In this document: positions 24,649-35,225 of the stretch, one piece after another
Numbering within the stretch: the first letter of the stretch is position 1
Layout of the letters: every line of letters begins with the position of its first letter
NCBI GenBank assembly: GCA_963971225.1
Contig: OZ020269.1
Location: 80,390,450 to 80,454,449, forward strand
DNA length: 64,000 bases
Source of the DNA: Melieria omissa
Taxonomy: Eukaryota > Arthropoda > Insecta > Diptera > Ulidiidae
Reading direction: 5' to 3'
Notes under the pieces: generated by a model
Seen by the model: only the letters and a program-made list of their open reading frames with translations
Told to the model about the DNA's origin: nothing
Database searches by the model: none
Position numbers and translations under genes: made by a program

Positions 24649-24802
24649 CAGGCGCGGATTCAGAAAAATATTTCGGGGGGGGGTTTCAAAAAATAATTTT
24701 TTAATATTTGTAAAATGCCTTTTAATTTGTATGTAGTTTTATAGGCGATCCAAATATTTCGGGGGGGTTTCAACCCCAAAACACCCCCTGAATCCGCCAC
24801 TG
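24649..24802. mobile_element. Short hAT-type MITE
   Basis: Begins CAGGCGCGGATTCAG and ends CTGAATCCGCCACTG. Exact 8-base duplication CATTTACT at 24641-24648 and 24803-24810. Internal sequence is nearly palindromic in part, with ATTTCGGGGGGG occurring twice (24670 and 24755). CAGTGGCGGATTCAG-type ends are widespread among hAT MITEs. 154 bases, no coding capacity. Confidence 0.92.
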
Positions 24803-25266
24803 CATTTACTGCATTGTCGCAAGTTGTCTTTAACTATAGAAACAGTTTTTAAAAAAATTCTTAAACAATGTTATATTTTACGTTTGATTTGCATTTCTAA
24901 AGCATTTCAAACTTTATTAACACGTTCACGCCGGAGCCGATTTTAATTATTTTTGCTGTGAGGCGGCGCTGAAATTAATGCCGTGCTTCATCTGCCTTTC
25001 ATTAAATGTTTTTAATAAAAATACGTTAAATTTTCATTATTTCAATTTTCAGCGTCTAATAGCACAATCGAATGCGTACCACCGGCAGTACAATGTTAAA
25101 CAATGTGTTACACAATATTAAGCAATGCATTCTTACACAGCTTAAAATTCTGCTATTAATAAAGGGTGGTTTTTTAACAACTTTCTTTTTGGCAACCCTG
25201 TTTTTGGCAGCTCAGCTGTTTTCGTGTGACATGTTACTGTCAAATATGTTCAGTTTGGTCTATAAT

Positions 25267-25996
25267 CAGTGACTACGTGACGCGAAACTGAGCGGGGAAA
25301 TGATTTTCAGACCATTTTTTGCTTTTTCCAATCGTCCGATAGTGTACGGGTTTTTTTACCCAATCATTCGCACAGCACCGGTTACCAGTCAATTGCTTGC
25401 ATCTTAAAGTGATAACTTTTCTTATTTGCTGTAAAAATAACGTTGCGAAAAACCTTGTTTTACTGGTCGAAGTCATTTTGATTATTACCCGTACCAACAG
25501 AAAGCATAAATAAATGATTTCAGACGGTAAAGTCAGCAGATATTCGGTTGCTTTTTCATTCAGTTCATGTCTCATTGAGTTTGCCGTTTCTAGTGCAGCA
25601 AGAAACAGTGATGACAAGTTGAACTCTTTTCAAACGCAGAGCTGCAACACAAGCAATTCAAACGTTAAGGCTTTGAGGGCAATTAGCAAAAACTGAAGTT
25701 AAATCATATTAAAACTAGTTGGAACATACTTATGACGTTTTTCAGCAACAACATTTTTTTTGCAATCAATTTCCTATAAACGTACTACAAAATGAGAGAG
25801 AAAAAAAACAATTATTTCATTTGCAAATAAACTTCGAACGCACCAGCAGCCCTTGCCCTGACTTTTGTATGGCGAATTTGCTGTACGAACCCTAATCAAC
25901 TCTGGGGCCTGGTTTGACCGAATTTGCGCCTCTGGGGCCTGGTTTGACCGAATTAGCAACCGTGACTCCTCTCAGTTTCGCGTCATGTAGTCATTG
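25267..25996. mobile_element. Non-autonomous hAT element nested in mariner
   Basis: The ends CAGTGACTACGTGACGCGAA... and its inverted partner (26 bases, two mismatches) enclose 730 bases. The 7-base duplication CTATAAT flanks it (25260-25266 and 25997-26003), and an eighth base differs. Removing it restores the expected mariner leader GGTCTATAATTTAACCATG. It carries two tandem 30-base units (25901-25960), each starting TCTGGGGCCTGGTTTGACCG, and no recognised transposase. Confidence 0.87.
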
Positions 25997-26009
25997 CTAT
26001 AATTTAACC

Positions 26010-26530
26010 ATGATTCGACTTACAAACGAACAACACTTGCAGATTATTGAATTTAATTATCAAAATTCATGCTCGGTTAAGTGCATCGAACATTCCATTT
26101 TATGGCCAGTTTGGGCGACCTTCTGAGGCGACTATTCGGAATCTTGTGACTAAATTTCGCACCAAATTTACATTATTGGACATTAAACCACCAACACGCA
26201 TACGTTGAGTGCGGACACAGGAAAATATCGCAGCTGTATCCGCCAGTGTTGTTGGCCAAATTGAAAGGTGAGTTCGGTGAACAGTTTAGTTCACGTTTGG
26301 GGCCGGACAATTGGCCGCCTAGATCGTGCGATTTAACCTTTGGACTATTTTTTGTGGGGCTATGTTAAGGCTCATGTCTATAGAGACAAGCCCGCAGCAG
26401 TTGACCCACTGGAAGCAATATTGAATTTATTCGTGAGATACCGGCCAATATATTGGAGAGAGTATGCCAAATTTGGACCAAGCGTACCCAAACCATTTGA
26501 GGCGCAACCGCGGTCAACATTTACATGAAA
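26010..26530 (+). pseudogene. mariner transposase remnant
   Basis: Pieces read MIRLTNEQHLQIIEFNYQNS, then after a frameshift FGRPSEATIRNLVTKFRTKF and LDIKPPTRIR. A large deletion follows, and the tail reads NWPPRSCDLT, DYFLWGYVKAHVYRDKPAAV and LHEIIFR. The catalytic centre before the final Asp motif is gone. The family is the insect mariner type with an N-terminal helix-turn-helix. Confidence 0.85.
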
Positions 26531-26789
26531 TCATCTTTAGGTATTGAATTATATAGATCGTTCTATCGACTCAAATAAAGATTTTATACATTTCTTTAAA
26601 TTTTAGGTTTTTTTTCAAATCAAATCCAAAAGGCTCTTAAAAAATCACCCGTTATCAAAGCCCTGTGTGCACAAGAAAACAATGCATCGAACTAATTTGA
26701 ATTTCGGCACTCTGTTGCTCTGCTATAAATGAATGTTTTACGGGCATACTTTTAGGTACGCACTTTAGAGTACGGTAGACTTGCTATAA

Positions 26790-27069
26790 TTTATAATGGT
26801 AATGGGATGTGCGAGAACGGTCGAGAGATAGTTCAACTGGAATATGCGAAAACAAACGGCGCGATAATCTGACAAGTATAAAAGGCAGCCGCATACAGTG
26901 CAGAGGACGAGTCTGATTTGAGCAAGTAAAGGGGAAAAATGCAATAGTCCAATAAGTAGTAGCAAGTAAATAAAGTGATTGCTGGTTTTTAACTGCGTTT
27001 GCGCTGAATTATTGAAGTAGTTTTATTTTCAAGCACAATCCAGATATTAAAGAACTCATTTTCGTAACA
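26790..27069 (+). mobile_element. Solo-LTR-like copy (plus strand)
   Basis: Partner of 23206-23480. It contains GGCGCGATAATC, CAAGTATAAAAGGCAGCC, GACGAGTCTGATTTGAGCAA, AATAAAGTG, GCGCTGAAT and the end CATTTTCGTAACA at 27069. No internal retroelement genes adjoin it, so it would be a solo LTR. The left limit is not certain. Confidence 0.65.
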
Positions 27070-28035
27070 ATATTTTCGATATCTGAAGGCACGAATATCT
27101 GTTGCTATCTGATTTTCTCAGATGGAAAAATGTTCAATTTCCTTACAGATTATTCACGTTGGAAGCTATGTAACTATAAATAACAAATCTAAATTCAGTA
27201 TGGATTTAAAATAAAACACTTTATAACCTAAATTTTGCACATGAAAAATACTGGGAGAAATGAGGTGTGTCCGAGGCAACAAAGACTTCTACGAATAAGG
27301 TCTACATTGGGATCATATGTTGGACAGTATTTAAACTCAGTATGAAATCGTTGAAATCTGTGTGCAAAATATAAAGACCACTAGAAAATTTCACTCATGT
27401 AATTACTTCTGAATGACCATTTTTAAATTAAATGAAACAGTCTAATACACAGATCAAATGGTACTACTGGTTTTAAAAATTTATGCAACACTAAATGGAT
27501 GCGGTCGCAGCACAACATTGAGATACTGCGTCCCCTTGCATGTCGAATACCGCCGGGACCTTGGATACTTGTTGCTTCATGTGCACCCGTTTCAACTGAT
27601 TTGTTTGAGCGTTTGCATAATTCGTATGTGACTACATATTAAGTAACGCTGCATTAATACACGCGTATTGCGGTTAAAGGGGGTAATTTGAGCTTCGCAG
27701 CACCAGCAAAATCATGATCTGATGAACATTTAATATTTTTGTTGCTTCGTTGCACTTGCTCTAATATTAGGCGGGCAAATGAGCCATACGGTCTGTGTGA
27801 AAAGTTAACTATGAAATTAGCCAAAGTTGATTTACAGACACAGCTTCACTAAACATAGGACAAATATTTGTTCCTTGAAATGAAACCTGATTTAAGCCAT
27901 GCTCATGCTTCATTAGCTGAGTCGAATGGCATTCATTCATTAATAGTAACTGTAGTGAAAGTGACCACTTTGGCTCCTTGGCACCCCAGGATCTATCAAC
28001 ATTTCTCCGGAGGTGGGGTAGATTTGAAACACATT
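27070..28035. other. No gene recognised
   Basis: Intergenic; nothing supported. Confidence 0.4.
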
Positions 28036-28250
28036 AACAGGGAACAACCCGACAGCATCACGAGAATGGCACTGGACTGGAACCCGCAAGGGAGTAGAGG
28101 TCGCGGTCGACCGAAAAACACCTGGAGAAGGTCGACCCTACGCGATCTAGCCGCTGCCAACACCACATTGGACGGCGCGAAAACAACAGCCCAGAATCGT
28201 GTAAAATGGAAGAGTCTTGTGGAGGTCTTATGCTCTAGAGAGGACTGAAC
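28036..28250 (+). pseudogene. C-terminus of an RTE-like LINE
   Basis: Part of an open frame, reading NREQPDSITRMALDWNPQGS, RGRGRPKNTWRRSTLRDLAA and TAQNRVKWKSLVEVLCSRED followed by a stop. This is the conserved tail of RTE-like non-LTR retrotransposon polyproteins. Only the 3' end is here, as expected for 5' truncation. Confidence 0.8.
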
Positions 28251-29375
28251 AAGGAAAAAAGAAACCATGAAACAAGTCGTAGTACAATGGGCGTATTATT
28301 GTCTGAGTGCTGCGCTTGCTAGATCGTTCCGACGAGGAAAAAAAGAACTCAAACCACCTTTACTTTCTCAAGCAAAATATTCAAGACCAAGAAAAAAAGT
28401 ACAAACAACAGAAATTGTCATTAAAAATGTAATAAAAAATAGGGTTTTCAACATTAGCAGGGAATCAATATTGTGTTGCAAGAGATAATTTCAAATTCCA
28501 GAAATATAAAAAAAATTGCAATAAAAATATTCAATCTGAGCTATGGTAGACAACTCGTTGATGCGGCACATATTCCACTCCGTTCTTAACAATGGCTAAA
28601 TGACGACATAGAACTCCTGCAGTTTTTTGGCACTATTTTGACTGGTATCAAAATAATATCATCGATTTTGTTGCAAAGGATATTAATCCCGCAAATTGCT
28701 CAGATCTCGAGCAAGATCAACGATAATGGAAAATCTTTGAAATAAATCCACAAAAATATAGTTTAAATGTTTATCTTTAAGCGGAAAAGCCAAGACAAGA
28801 AAGAAACGAAAACAAAAATTAAAAAAAAATTAAATTATTGTAACTGGTGTAACGTGTGTAAAGAAAAAGGAATTCCACTAAAAATTAATAACAATATTCA
28901 ATAGATATTCATTGTGGCAGTTGCTGTACCGAATGTGTGTGTTGTATCTTATCGCTTTAATAATGGGAGGAGGGAATAAAGATAGGTATTTCGCGATGCG
29001 GATAAGATACGCAGCGACAAAAACTAAAATAGAATGAAAAATCAGTCACATGCAAAAAAACAAATCGCTGCAACTTGCGAAGACTGGACAGAAGAGCGAA
29101 AATGACAATCATATCAGACGTTAACCAATCTTAACTAGGCAATTTCAAAATTCCACGACTCCTAGAGAAAACCTTGCCTATTTTTAACTAAAGTACACAC
29201 ACCAAGTACGTCGGATTGGCCTTATAACTAACTTCTAAACGAATTCAAATATGTCCCTGTCCACCTCCCGCATAGACTGCAGAGGACAACATACTTTTTT
29301 TGGGTTAGAAATCAGACACGGCAACGACTGCATAATGCGATTAGCGTGACGAGTGCCTCGCGTTAGTACATTGCA
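28251..29375. other. No gene recognised
   Basis: The first part may be the 3' UTR of the LINE tail. Otherwise AT-rich without signals. Confidence 0.4.
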
Positions 29376-29379
29376 TTAA

Positions 29380-30107
29380 GGGGGTCGTCTAGTGTGACGG
29401 GTCAAAAAAATCGTTTTTGTTTTTTTTTCATAAATCACTTCTAAAACATGTTTAGAAGACGTGTATAAATGGATTTTTGTAAATTCGAAGCCGTTATCAA
29501 GTTGCACTTGTAAACCGGAGTAGGTATGCGGAGCGCATACCTCCAACTTCCAACTTAAAAACGCGTTTTTCTCAAAACACGTTTTTTCAAAACTGCTGCC
29601 ACGATATCTCAAAAACTATTTAACTATTAATGCTCAACTTTTTACACCATCTTGAGTACATGTCCAACTACAAATTAAGCTAAAAGAATTAAGATTGCTT
29701 CGTTACTTTTTTTTTTCTTCAATTATATGCACGTGAAAAATAGTCGAAAAACTCATATTTTTTTTATGTTTAGGCAAAAAAATACTTTTTTTTGGAATTC
29801 GAACTTTCTTTTAGCTCAATTTGCAGTTTGAAGTCTCAGGAATGAAATGGCGTTTGGTTTTTTGATTTCAGATAATCACAACGCCCAGAATCATGGCAGC
29901 AGTGGAGCAACTTTTTTTTTTACGTCTTCCTGTTGAGTGGTGTAACTCCGATACTAATCAATAGATTGGCTTCAAATAATTATAAAACTTTGTCGATATG
30001 TACTCAAAGAAGAAATAAAATTCAAAAGTTATTTTACTTGAACGGTTTTTTTAATAATGACTGTCAAAAAAGGCATAAAAATACGGCCTTCACACTAGAC
30101 GACCCCC
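29380..30107. mobile_element. TTAA-flanked non-autonomous element A
   Basis: The ends GGGGGTCGTCTAGTGTGA and its exact inverse (18 bases) enclose 728 bases, with TTAA on both sides (29376-29379 and 30108-30111). TTAA target sites are the hallmark of piggyBac-type transposition. The inside holds CGTTTTTCTCAAAACACG and GATATCTCAAAAACT, and no transposase. Confidence 0.85.
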
Positions 30108-30111
30108 TTAA

Positions 30112-31226
30112 AGTGGTTGGATCAAGTACAAGAGCATGCAAGTGCACGCCACACACTTCTACAATGAATGTCGTTTGTCACACTCGCATATTTTATCAAA
30201 GAGAAGCAAATTGTAATTTCGCTGTTGATATGGGCACTGACATGTTGCGCTAAAGACAAAGCTACCTAAGATAATGATGCTTGAATGTGCGGTAACATTT
30301 CAAACTTACCTGGAAGGATCTGCTAAACTACGAGAGCTGAGTCTAACAGAAATTGTTGTTTGTGGATTATGTGCTGTGTAGGCTTTCGGTTATCACCATG
30401 GGTTTCGCGTTTGTAATTTGCGGTTATCACAACGGGGCTTTAACGAGCCTGTTAATGTGGCGCGAACGACGGCCAAGTTCCTGGACAAGACCCCCTGGAT
30501 CAGAAGTGATGCAATTGTAGTGTACAATTGTTGTTTCGTTTGATCGCAGACGCAGCAGACGGCATCAAAACGGGGATAATTTTTTGGGATTGCTTATTGC
30601 GTTTTCTTTGAGAGTGTCCGACCGTGAGTCATTTATTTCTTCCCACTTTGGAAGATTTTAATGCAAAAAATTCACTCTACGCTTTTGAACAATATTTCTT
30701 AATCACACTCCACTTCCCCACATTTTCACTGACGAGTCAACATTTTTCGTTTTGCTTTTACCGTTTGCTTTACACTGTGCTTCTGTGAACGCTTTTCGTT
30801 GTTGTTTGGACTTCTACGCAGCCACTTACATATGTGTGATCACTTACTGTCTTTTTAACACCTTTTTGCACTTTTATTGCTATCTTAAACCGATAAGCAA
30901 TAAACCATATTCACTTTTCTCGCTTTCGCAAACTCCCCCGTTCTTCATGGCTTTCAACATTAAAATGAAAAATTACAAGAATTAGTGCTAAGCCCCAAGA
31001 GTTAACTGTCAAATTGGAAATGAAATAACGTCAAAAAAGTATCCATACCGCATTGCCAGAGTTACAAAAATCATGTCATAGGGGGAAAAACCCTACAGCG
31101 TTAAATTGAACTAATAAACAGAACCAATATACACTAAAACGACGAAATAATAAAAACCATACAATTATATCTCAGAAACTCGCATTCTCTATGAAGTTCA
31201 TCCAAAAAAAATATAACACATTAATA
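30112..31226. other. No gene recognised
   Basis: Intergenic. 30752-30985 plus is open but has no recognised features. Confidence 0.4.
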
Positions 31227-31667
31227 CTACGTCTACATTGAGCCCAAATGCGTGATTTTGACAAAAAAAAATATGAAATGTAAAGCCAAATCACGCATTT
31301 TCCCATACAATTTCAAATCTACGAAATCACTAATTTTCACAAAACGACGAAGCAAATGTGATAAAACGTGACAAATTTTATCGAACGTATCACAAGATTT
31401 AAAATTTTGTTAACCTGTTTTTAACAGTTCAAAATCACAACACACAAAAATTATCAAAATTAAAAATTTGAATTGAAATTTTTCAGTGTGGACAACATAG
31501 AGACAGCAAAAAAGCAACAAAATCTTTAGTCAATAGCCGGAAAAGAGCTGCTCTGTGAGCTGCGGCATAAGTTTTGAACGTTTGACATTAACTGCCAAAC
31601 GTAATGCAAATGAGGAAATGATATTTGATCATTTGAAATCATGCATTTGGGCTCAATGTAAACGTAG
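31227..31667. mobile_element. MITE with long inverted repeats
   Basis: CTACGTCTACATTGAGCCCA continuing to AAATGCGTGATTT at the left matches the inverse of the right end (AAATCATGCATTTGGGCTCAATGTAAACGTAG) with two or three mismatches over about 32 bases. Internal words AATCACGCATTTTC and CAAAATCACAAC repeat the theme. The target duplication is unclear, so the superfamily is unassigned. Confidence 0.75.
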
Positions 31668-32389
31668 TGTAAGGGATCCAGTATAAGCTAAGGGAATAAA
31701 TATGAAATATGAATAAAATGAATAAAGCCGTATTCATTTCAAGAGTTTGTTCTGCTAACAAATTTTATAGGACGGAAACAATAGACTTGGAGAGTTGCTG
31801 TTGTTAGCAGCGCAAAATCGCGGATTTTAACTTTTACTTTATGTTTGGAGCCTAAACCATGCATTGTGATTTGAATTCCTCCCTGACATTTTGCATGGGA
31901 ATGAGGAAAATAATAAACAGTGCTTTGGCAAATTGGTCATTTAATGGTTGACTGATACTTCGTAAAAAATTCAATATTAAAAAAAATTATTGCTAAGAAC
32001 TCGACACAACGCCATTTACCCCTACTCCAGTCTTCACTTTTTTAGGTATGCATGTTTTCATTAAACTTCAGAAGGTGAAAGGTTCGGAGTATAAAACTCA
32101 AAACTGTTTTCCTAAACCATGTTGTTGATGTTGTTGATCTCCACAAACTAAGCTTTAATTTACTGCAAGTATTTTGCTTACTAAAGATGGATCAATTTGA
32201 CCCTTTCGGGTGTATAAGCAACAACTGTACATTGTGGTATATACAAATTTAGACTTTGTCTCTCCATTTCTGATTTTGACATCAGTCCTAGGGTGATAAG
32301 GGGTCACTAAATATCGATCCTCGAACCGATTTTGCAACTTAGTTTGCGTTTTCGCAAAAAGTGGGCGTGTCACTTTTTCGAATTTTTTC

Positions 32390-32580
32390 AACTTTTAGAC
32401 ATTTCAGGCCGTAATTCTAAACCAATAAACCTCTCAACATGATTTTTTTCTGTTGTTGCAATTACAACATCTCACGGCTTCTTTTCTGGTGCTACTCATC
32501 TTTATGGTAATAGTGCTTTAAAGTGAGGAAATTTTGAATTTCAAGGTGTTTCTTTTGATGGCGAAAATTATACAGATTTT
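32390..32580. repeat. Dispersed repeat, partner of 11940-12060
   Basis: Contains TTCTAAACCAATAAACC and CAATTACAACATCTCACGGC, matching the repeat in the Vrp1 intron with moderate divergence. Confidence 0.5.
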
Positions 32581-32590
32581 TAGTTAGTCA

Positions 32591-32622
32591 AGTAATGAGG
32601 TATATATATATACTTCATTACT
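32591..32622. repeat. Near-perfect palindrome
   Basis: AGTAATGAGGTATATATA and TATATACTTCATTACT form a 32-base hairpin with one mismatch. Confidence 0.75.
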
Positions 32623-33659
32623 ATATCGAAATATATCGAAAGAAGAAGTTACATAATGCGAGGCAACATTTGTGGCGTGATTCAAATTCACATCGAAATA
32701 ATACCAAAAATGTGCTTATATAAATTTTAAAAATTTTTTGCCTTTTCAATTTATTTAAAAACCACATTCGTCACCAAAATTTTCAAATGTTCGATCTATT
32801 TGTCATCAATTCATTAATCGATTTTATTTTTATAATATGTAGTAAACGTTTTTTCATCTTCACTAGTTGAAGAAGTAGAAGTTGCTTAAAAGCAACTTTG
32901 GTTTTTAAGAAATTGTATCACTCTAAACATAGCCTTTTTTCTAACTAAAATTAGAAATAGTATAACTTACCCGTGCACTTAAACAGTTTATCCACTTTAA
33001 TAAGTTTTATCAGTGACAAATATTTTGTAATTATTTTAAATTTGTGTCCAGCTCTTGCCAAGATAAACGAACACATTTCCAAACTTATTGCTATCTTTTT
33101 CTTCTAACAATACATCTACCTATCATTTGCAATTCACTGTTCTAAATCAAGGTGGCCAAACGGGAGTTCGATCGTCACAAAGTGAGAAGTTGCTTATAAC
33201 CAACTATTGTACTCAAAGGTTTAATGGTGTTGTCTTGATTCACTATATTTTTATAAGAACTTCATGCAATGTTTCTTAAAATAAAAACATATTGTGTATA
33301 AAATACTTCTTTACGATAATATATGTGTTCAGCTCTGCTGAAAAAGTTACACAAAATAAAATGCCGACAAATCCTGTGATCCCGAAATTGCCATTCCGAA
33401 ATTATTTAACTCTCACCTCATTTTCAATATGGACTTCTTTGAAACTTAGTTAAAAAATTTTGCTTCAGGAGCAATGAAACACTCACACTTCGTGGTGTTC
33501 TTCGAAATACACTCCGTTTAATAGAGCTATTTACCTCCTTATAAAAAATTCGATGAAGAAACCCTTCGAAAACAGTAGCAAACTCATTAGTGCTGCAACC
33601 CTATTGGCGTCTGTAGTAAGAATTCCTTTTTCGTCGCTTGATTTGAAATCTACGAGCGG

Positions 33660-34919
33660 ATGGAAAATTATAAAGAAATAAATAGAGAGTTAATAGATGC
33701 AAATCGAGAAATGAGATTGCACATAGCAACCTACCAGAAGGAGGTTTTACAGCTGCGAGCGGAGTTAGTGGAGCAACGACGGCTGCGTGTGGAGTTCGAG
33801 CGGGATTATCGTGCTCGTCTGGTGTCGGCACTGACCCGGAATTTTCGCGACGCATTGAAAGAAGTCGATCCAACGTCGACCTTGTTAGATGTGCTGGGCG
33901 GTAAAAATCCGGACAACGTGACAAAGCCGTATTCTTCCACTGACTGCCGAAATGATACAACAACAGGACGCAGGAGCTCGCTGATACTTAGTGAATTTAG
34001 GCGCTCAAGTGCACTACTTCGGCGACGTAGCGCCTTACCAACGTCGCCGACATGGCGTCATTCAGCAGAAGTAGTCTCACCACTATCCGAGTTGCATAAA
34101 CAAGACTCCAGTGCTTCATTGACGGAAAATAATGAAACGCTGGAAACAGTTGATAATTCCCAGGAAAATGATGAAAATATCGAACCACAAACACATTTGC
34201 AAATCATAAACGAGGTGAATGAAGGCGATTTGAGTGGCAACAGCAAGAGTGGCAATCCATCTTGTAAACACACAAACTTATCGCAGAAACCGCAAAGTAA
34301 TGACTTGTGTCCGGGTACAAAGGATGAGTTATGGGGCCCAACACCCATAGACCGCGTTGTTGTTATACGGGGTAAACAAAGGAAAAAGACACTTGAGCGA
34401 AAGGAGGAGTCTATCGAGGAGCCCCGTTTAGTATCGCATATAGCAAATGGTAACCCATGCCACCTTTCTTGCGGAGTGTATAACGTCTAAATTAATTTAC
34501 AGATCTAGCATTGACGCCAGCAAAAATTCCCAGTTGCACGGATGAACACAAAACTGGAGGTAACGTATTAAAATTGACTAAACGAAATAGCTATTCATAT
34601 TTTTCCATTTACAGATGACACAAGTTATTCGTCAAGTATGGCCTTAAGTGAACTGATGGAGAATTTTATTGACGCGCCTTGCAGTACGCCGTTTAGCATG
34701 GCGCAAGTGTGTTCTGATAACTACAAAAAGCATTGTTTCCGCTCGCATGTCGACGACATCTCCAACGCAAGGTTGACACTTAGAGAATCGCCGGATCAGA
34801 CAGCTTCCGGCAGACCATTGCGAAGGTGTGCGCCAAAGGTTTTGTCGGAACCCAGTTCAAAACAAAAGTTACGCAATGAAAGCGCAACAAAAAAAAAGAA
34901 AAAGGTCAAGAAAAATTAA
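33660..34919 (+). CDS. mei-S332: Shugoshin family protector of centromeric cohesion, MEI-S332 homologue
   Basis: Shugoshins protect centromeric cohesin by recruiting PP2A in meiosis and mitosis (known). Three exons, 33660-34449, 34503-34559 and 34615-34919, with GT/AG borders, join in phase to 383 codons plus stop. The first 50 residues are a coiled coil starting MENYKEINRELIDANREMRL, the shugoshin N-terminal dimer and PP2A-binding region; LRAELVEQRRLRVEFERDYR follows. The middle is Ser/Thr-rich and poorly conserved. Near the C-terminus SGRPLRRCAPKVLSEPSSKQ is the basic SGO motif that binds the phosphorylated histone H2A tail in the family. A Lys-rich tail ends the protein. It converges with the GM130 homologue, with about 300 bases between stop codons. 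The unspliced frame of exon 1 runs on to 34490, but the spliced form alone reaches the SGO motif. Confidence 0.93.
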
Positions 34920-35225
34920 TAACTTCAGTTGAATTTTCCAGTCTATTTAGGGTAATTGGCGAAGACTTCCAAAAAACACAAGTTGTAAGGGCTTGGGCCC
35001 AACCCATTAAATACAAGATGCACTTGCAAAACATGCTTATAACTACAATACACGAGGAAGTGCATTTTCATTTAAATCGCATATTGAAAATATATATTGG
35101 AATTATATATGAACAGCAAAGCAGTAAATTTTCACGCAGTTTTCGATAGGAGCATCGGTTTTGTATTCAATGAAACTCGTGTATAAATATTGTATGTACA
35201 AAACCATTCAAAGTGCTAATCGGCG

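Larger units (their letters stand above)
25164..26650 (+). mobile_element. mariner-family transposon relic
   Basis: Ends GGGTGGTTTTTTAA (25164) and TTAAAAAATCACCC (to 26650) are inverted copies with one mismatch. The plus strand encodes a broken transposase of a common insect mariner group, starting MIRLTNEQHLQIIEFNYQNS. A hAT element sits inside the 5' UTR. Confidence 0.85.

Noticed and set aside
27868..28035. N-terminal part of the 126-codon frame as coding
   Set aside because: Only the last ~70 codons match the RTE-type tail; the first part is chance extension.
33601..33963. 120-codon minus-strand open frame
   Set aside because: It is antisense to the first mei-S332 exon, which has the coiled coil and the correct splice phase.
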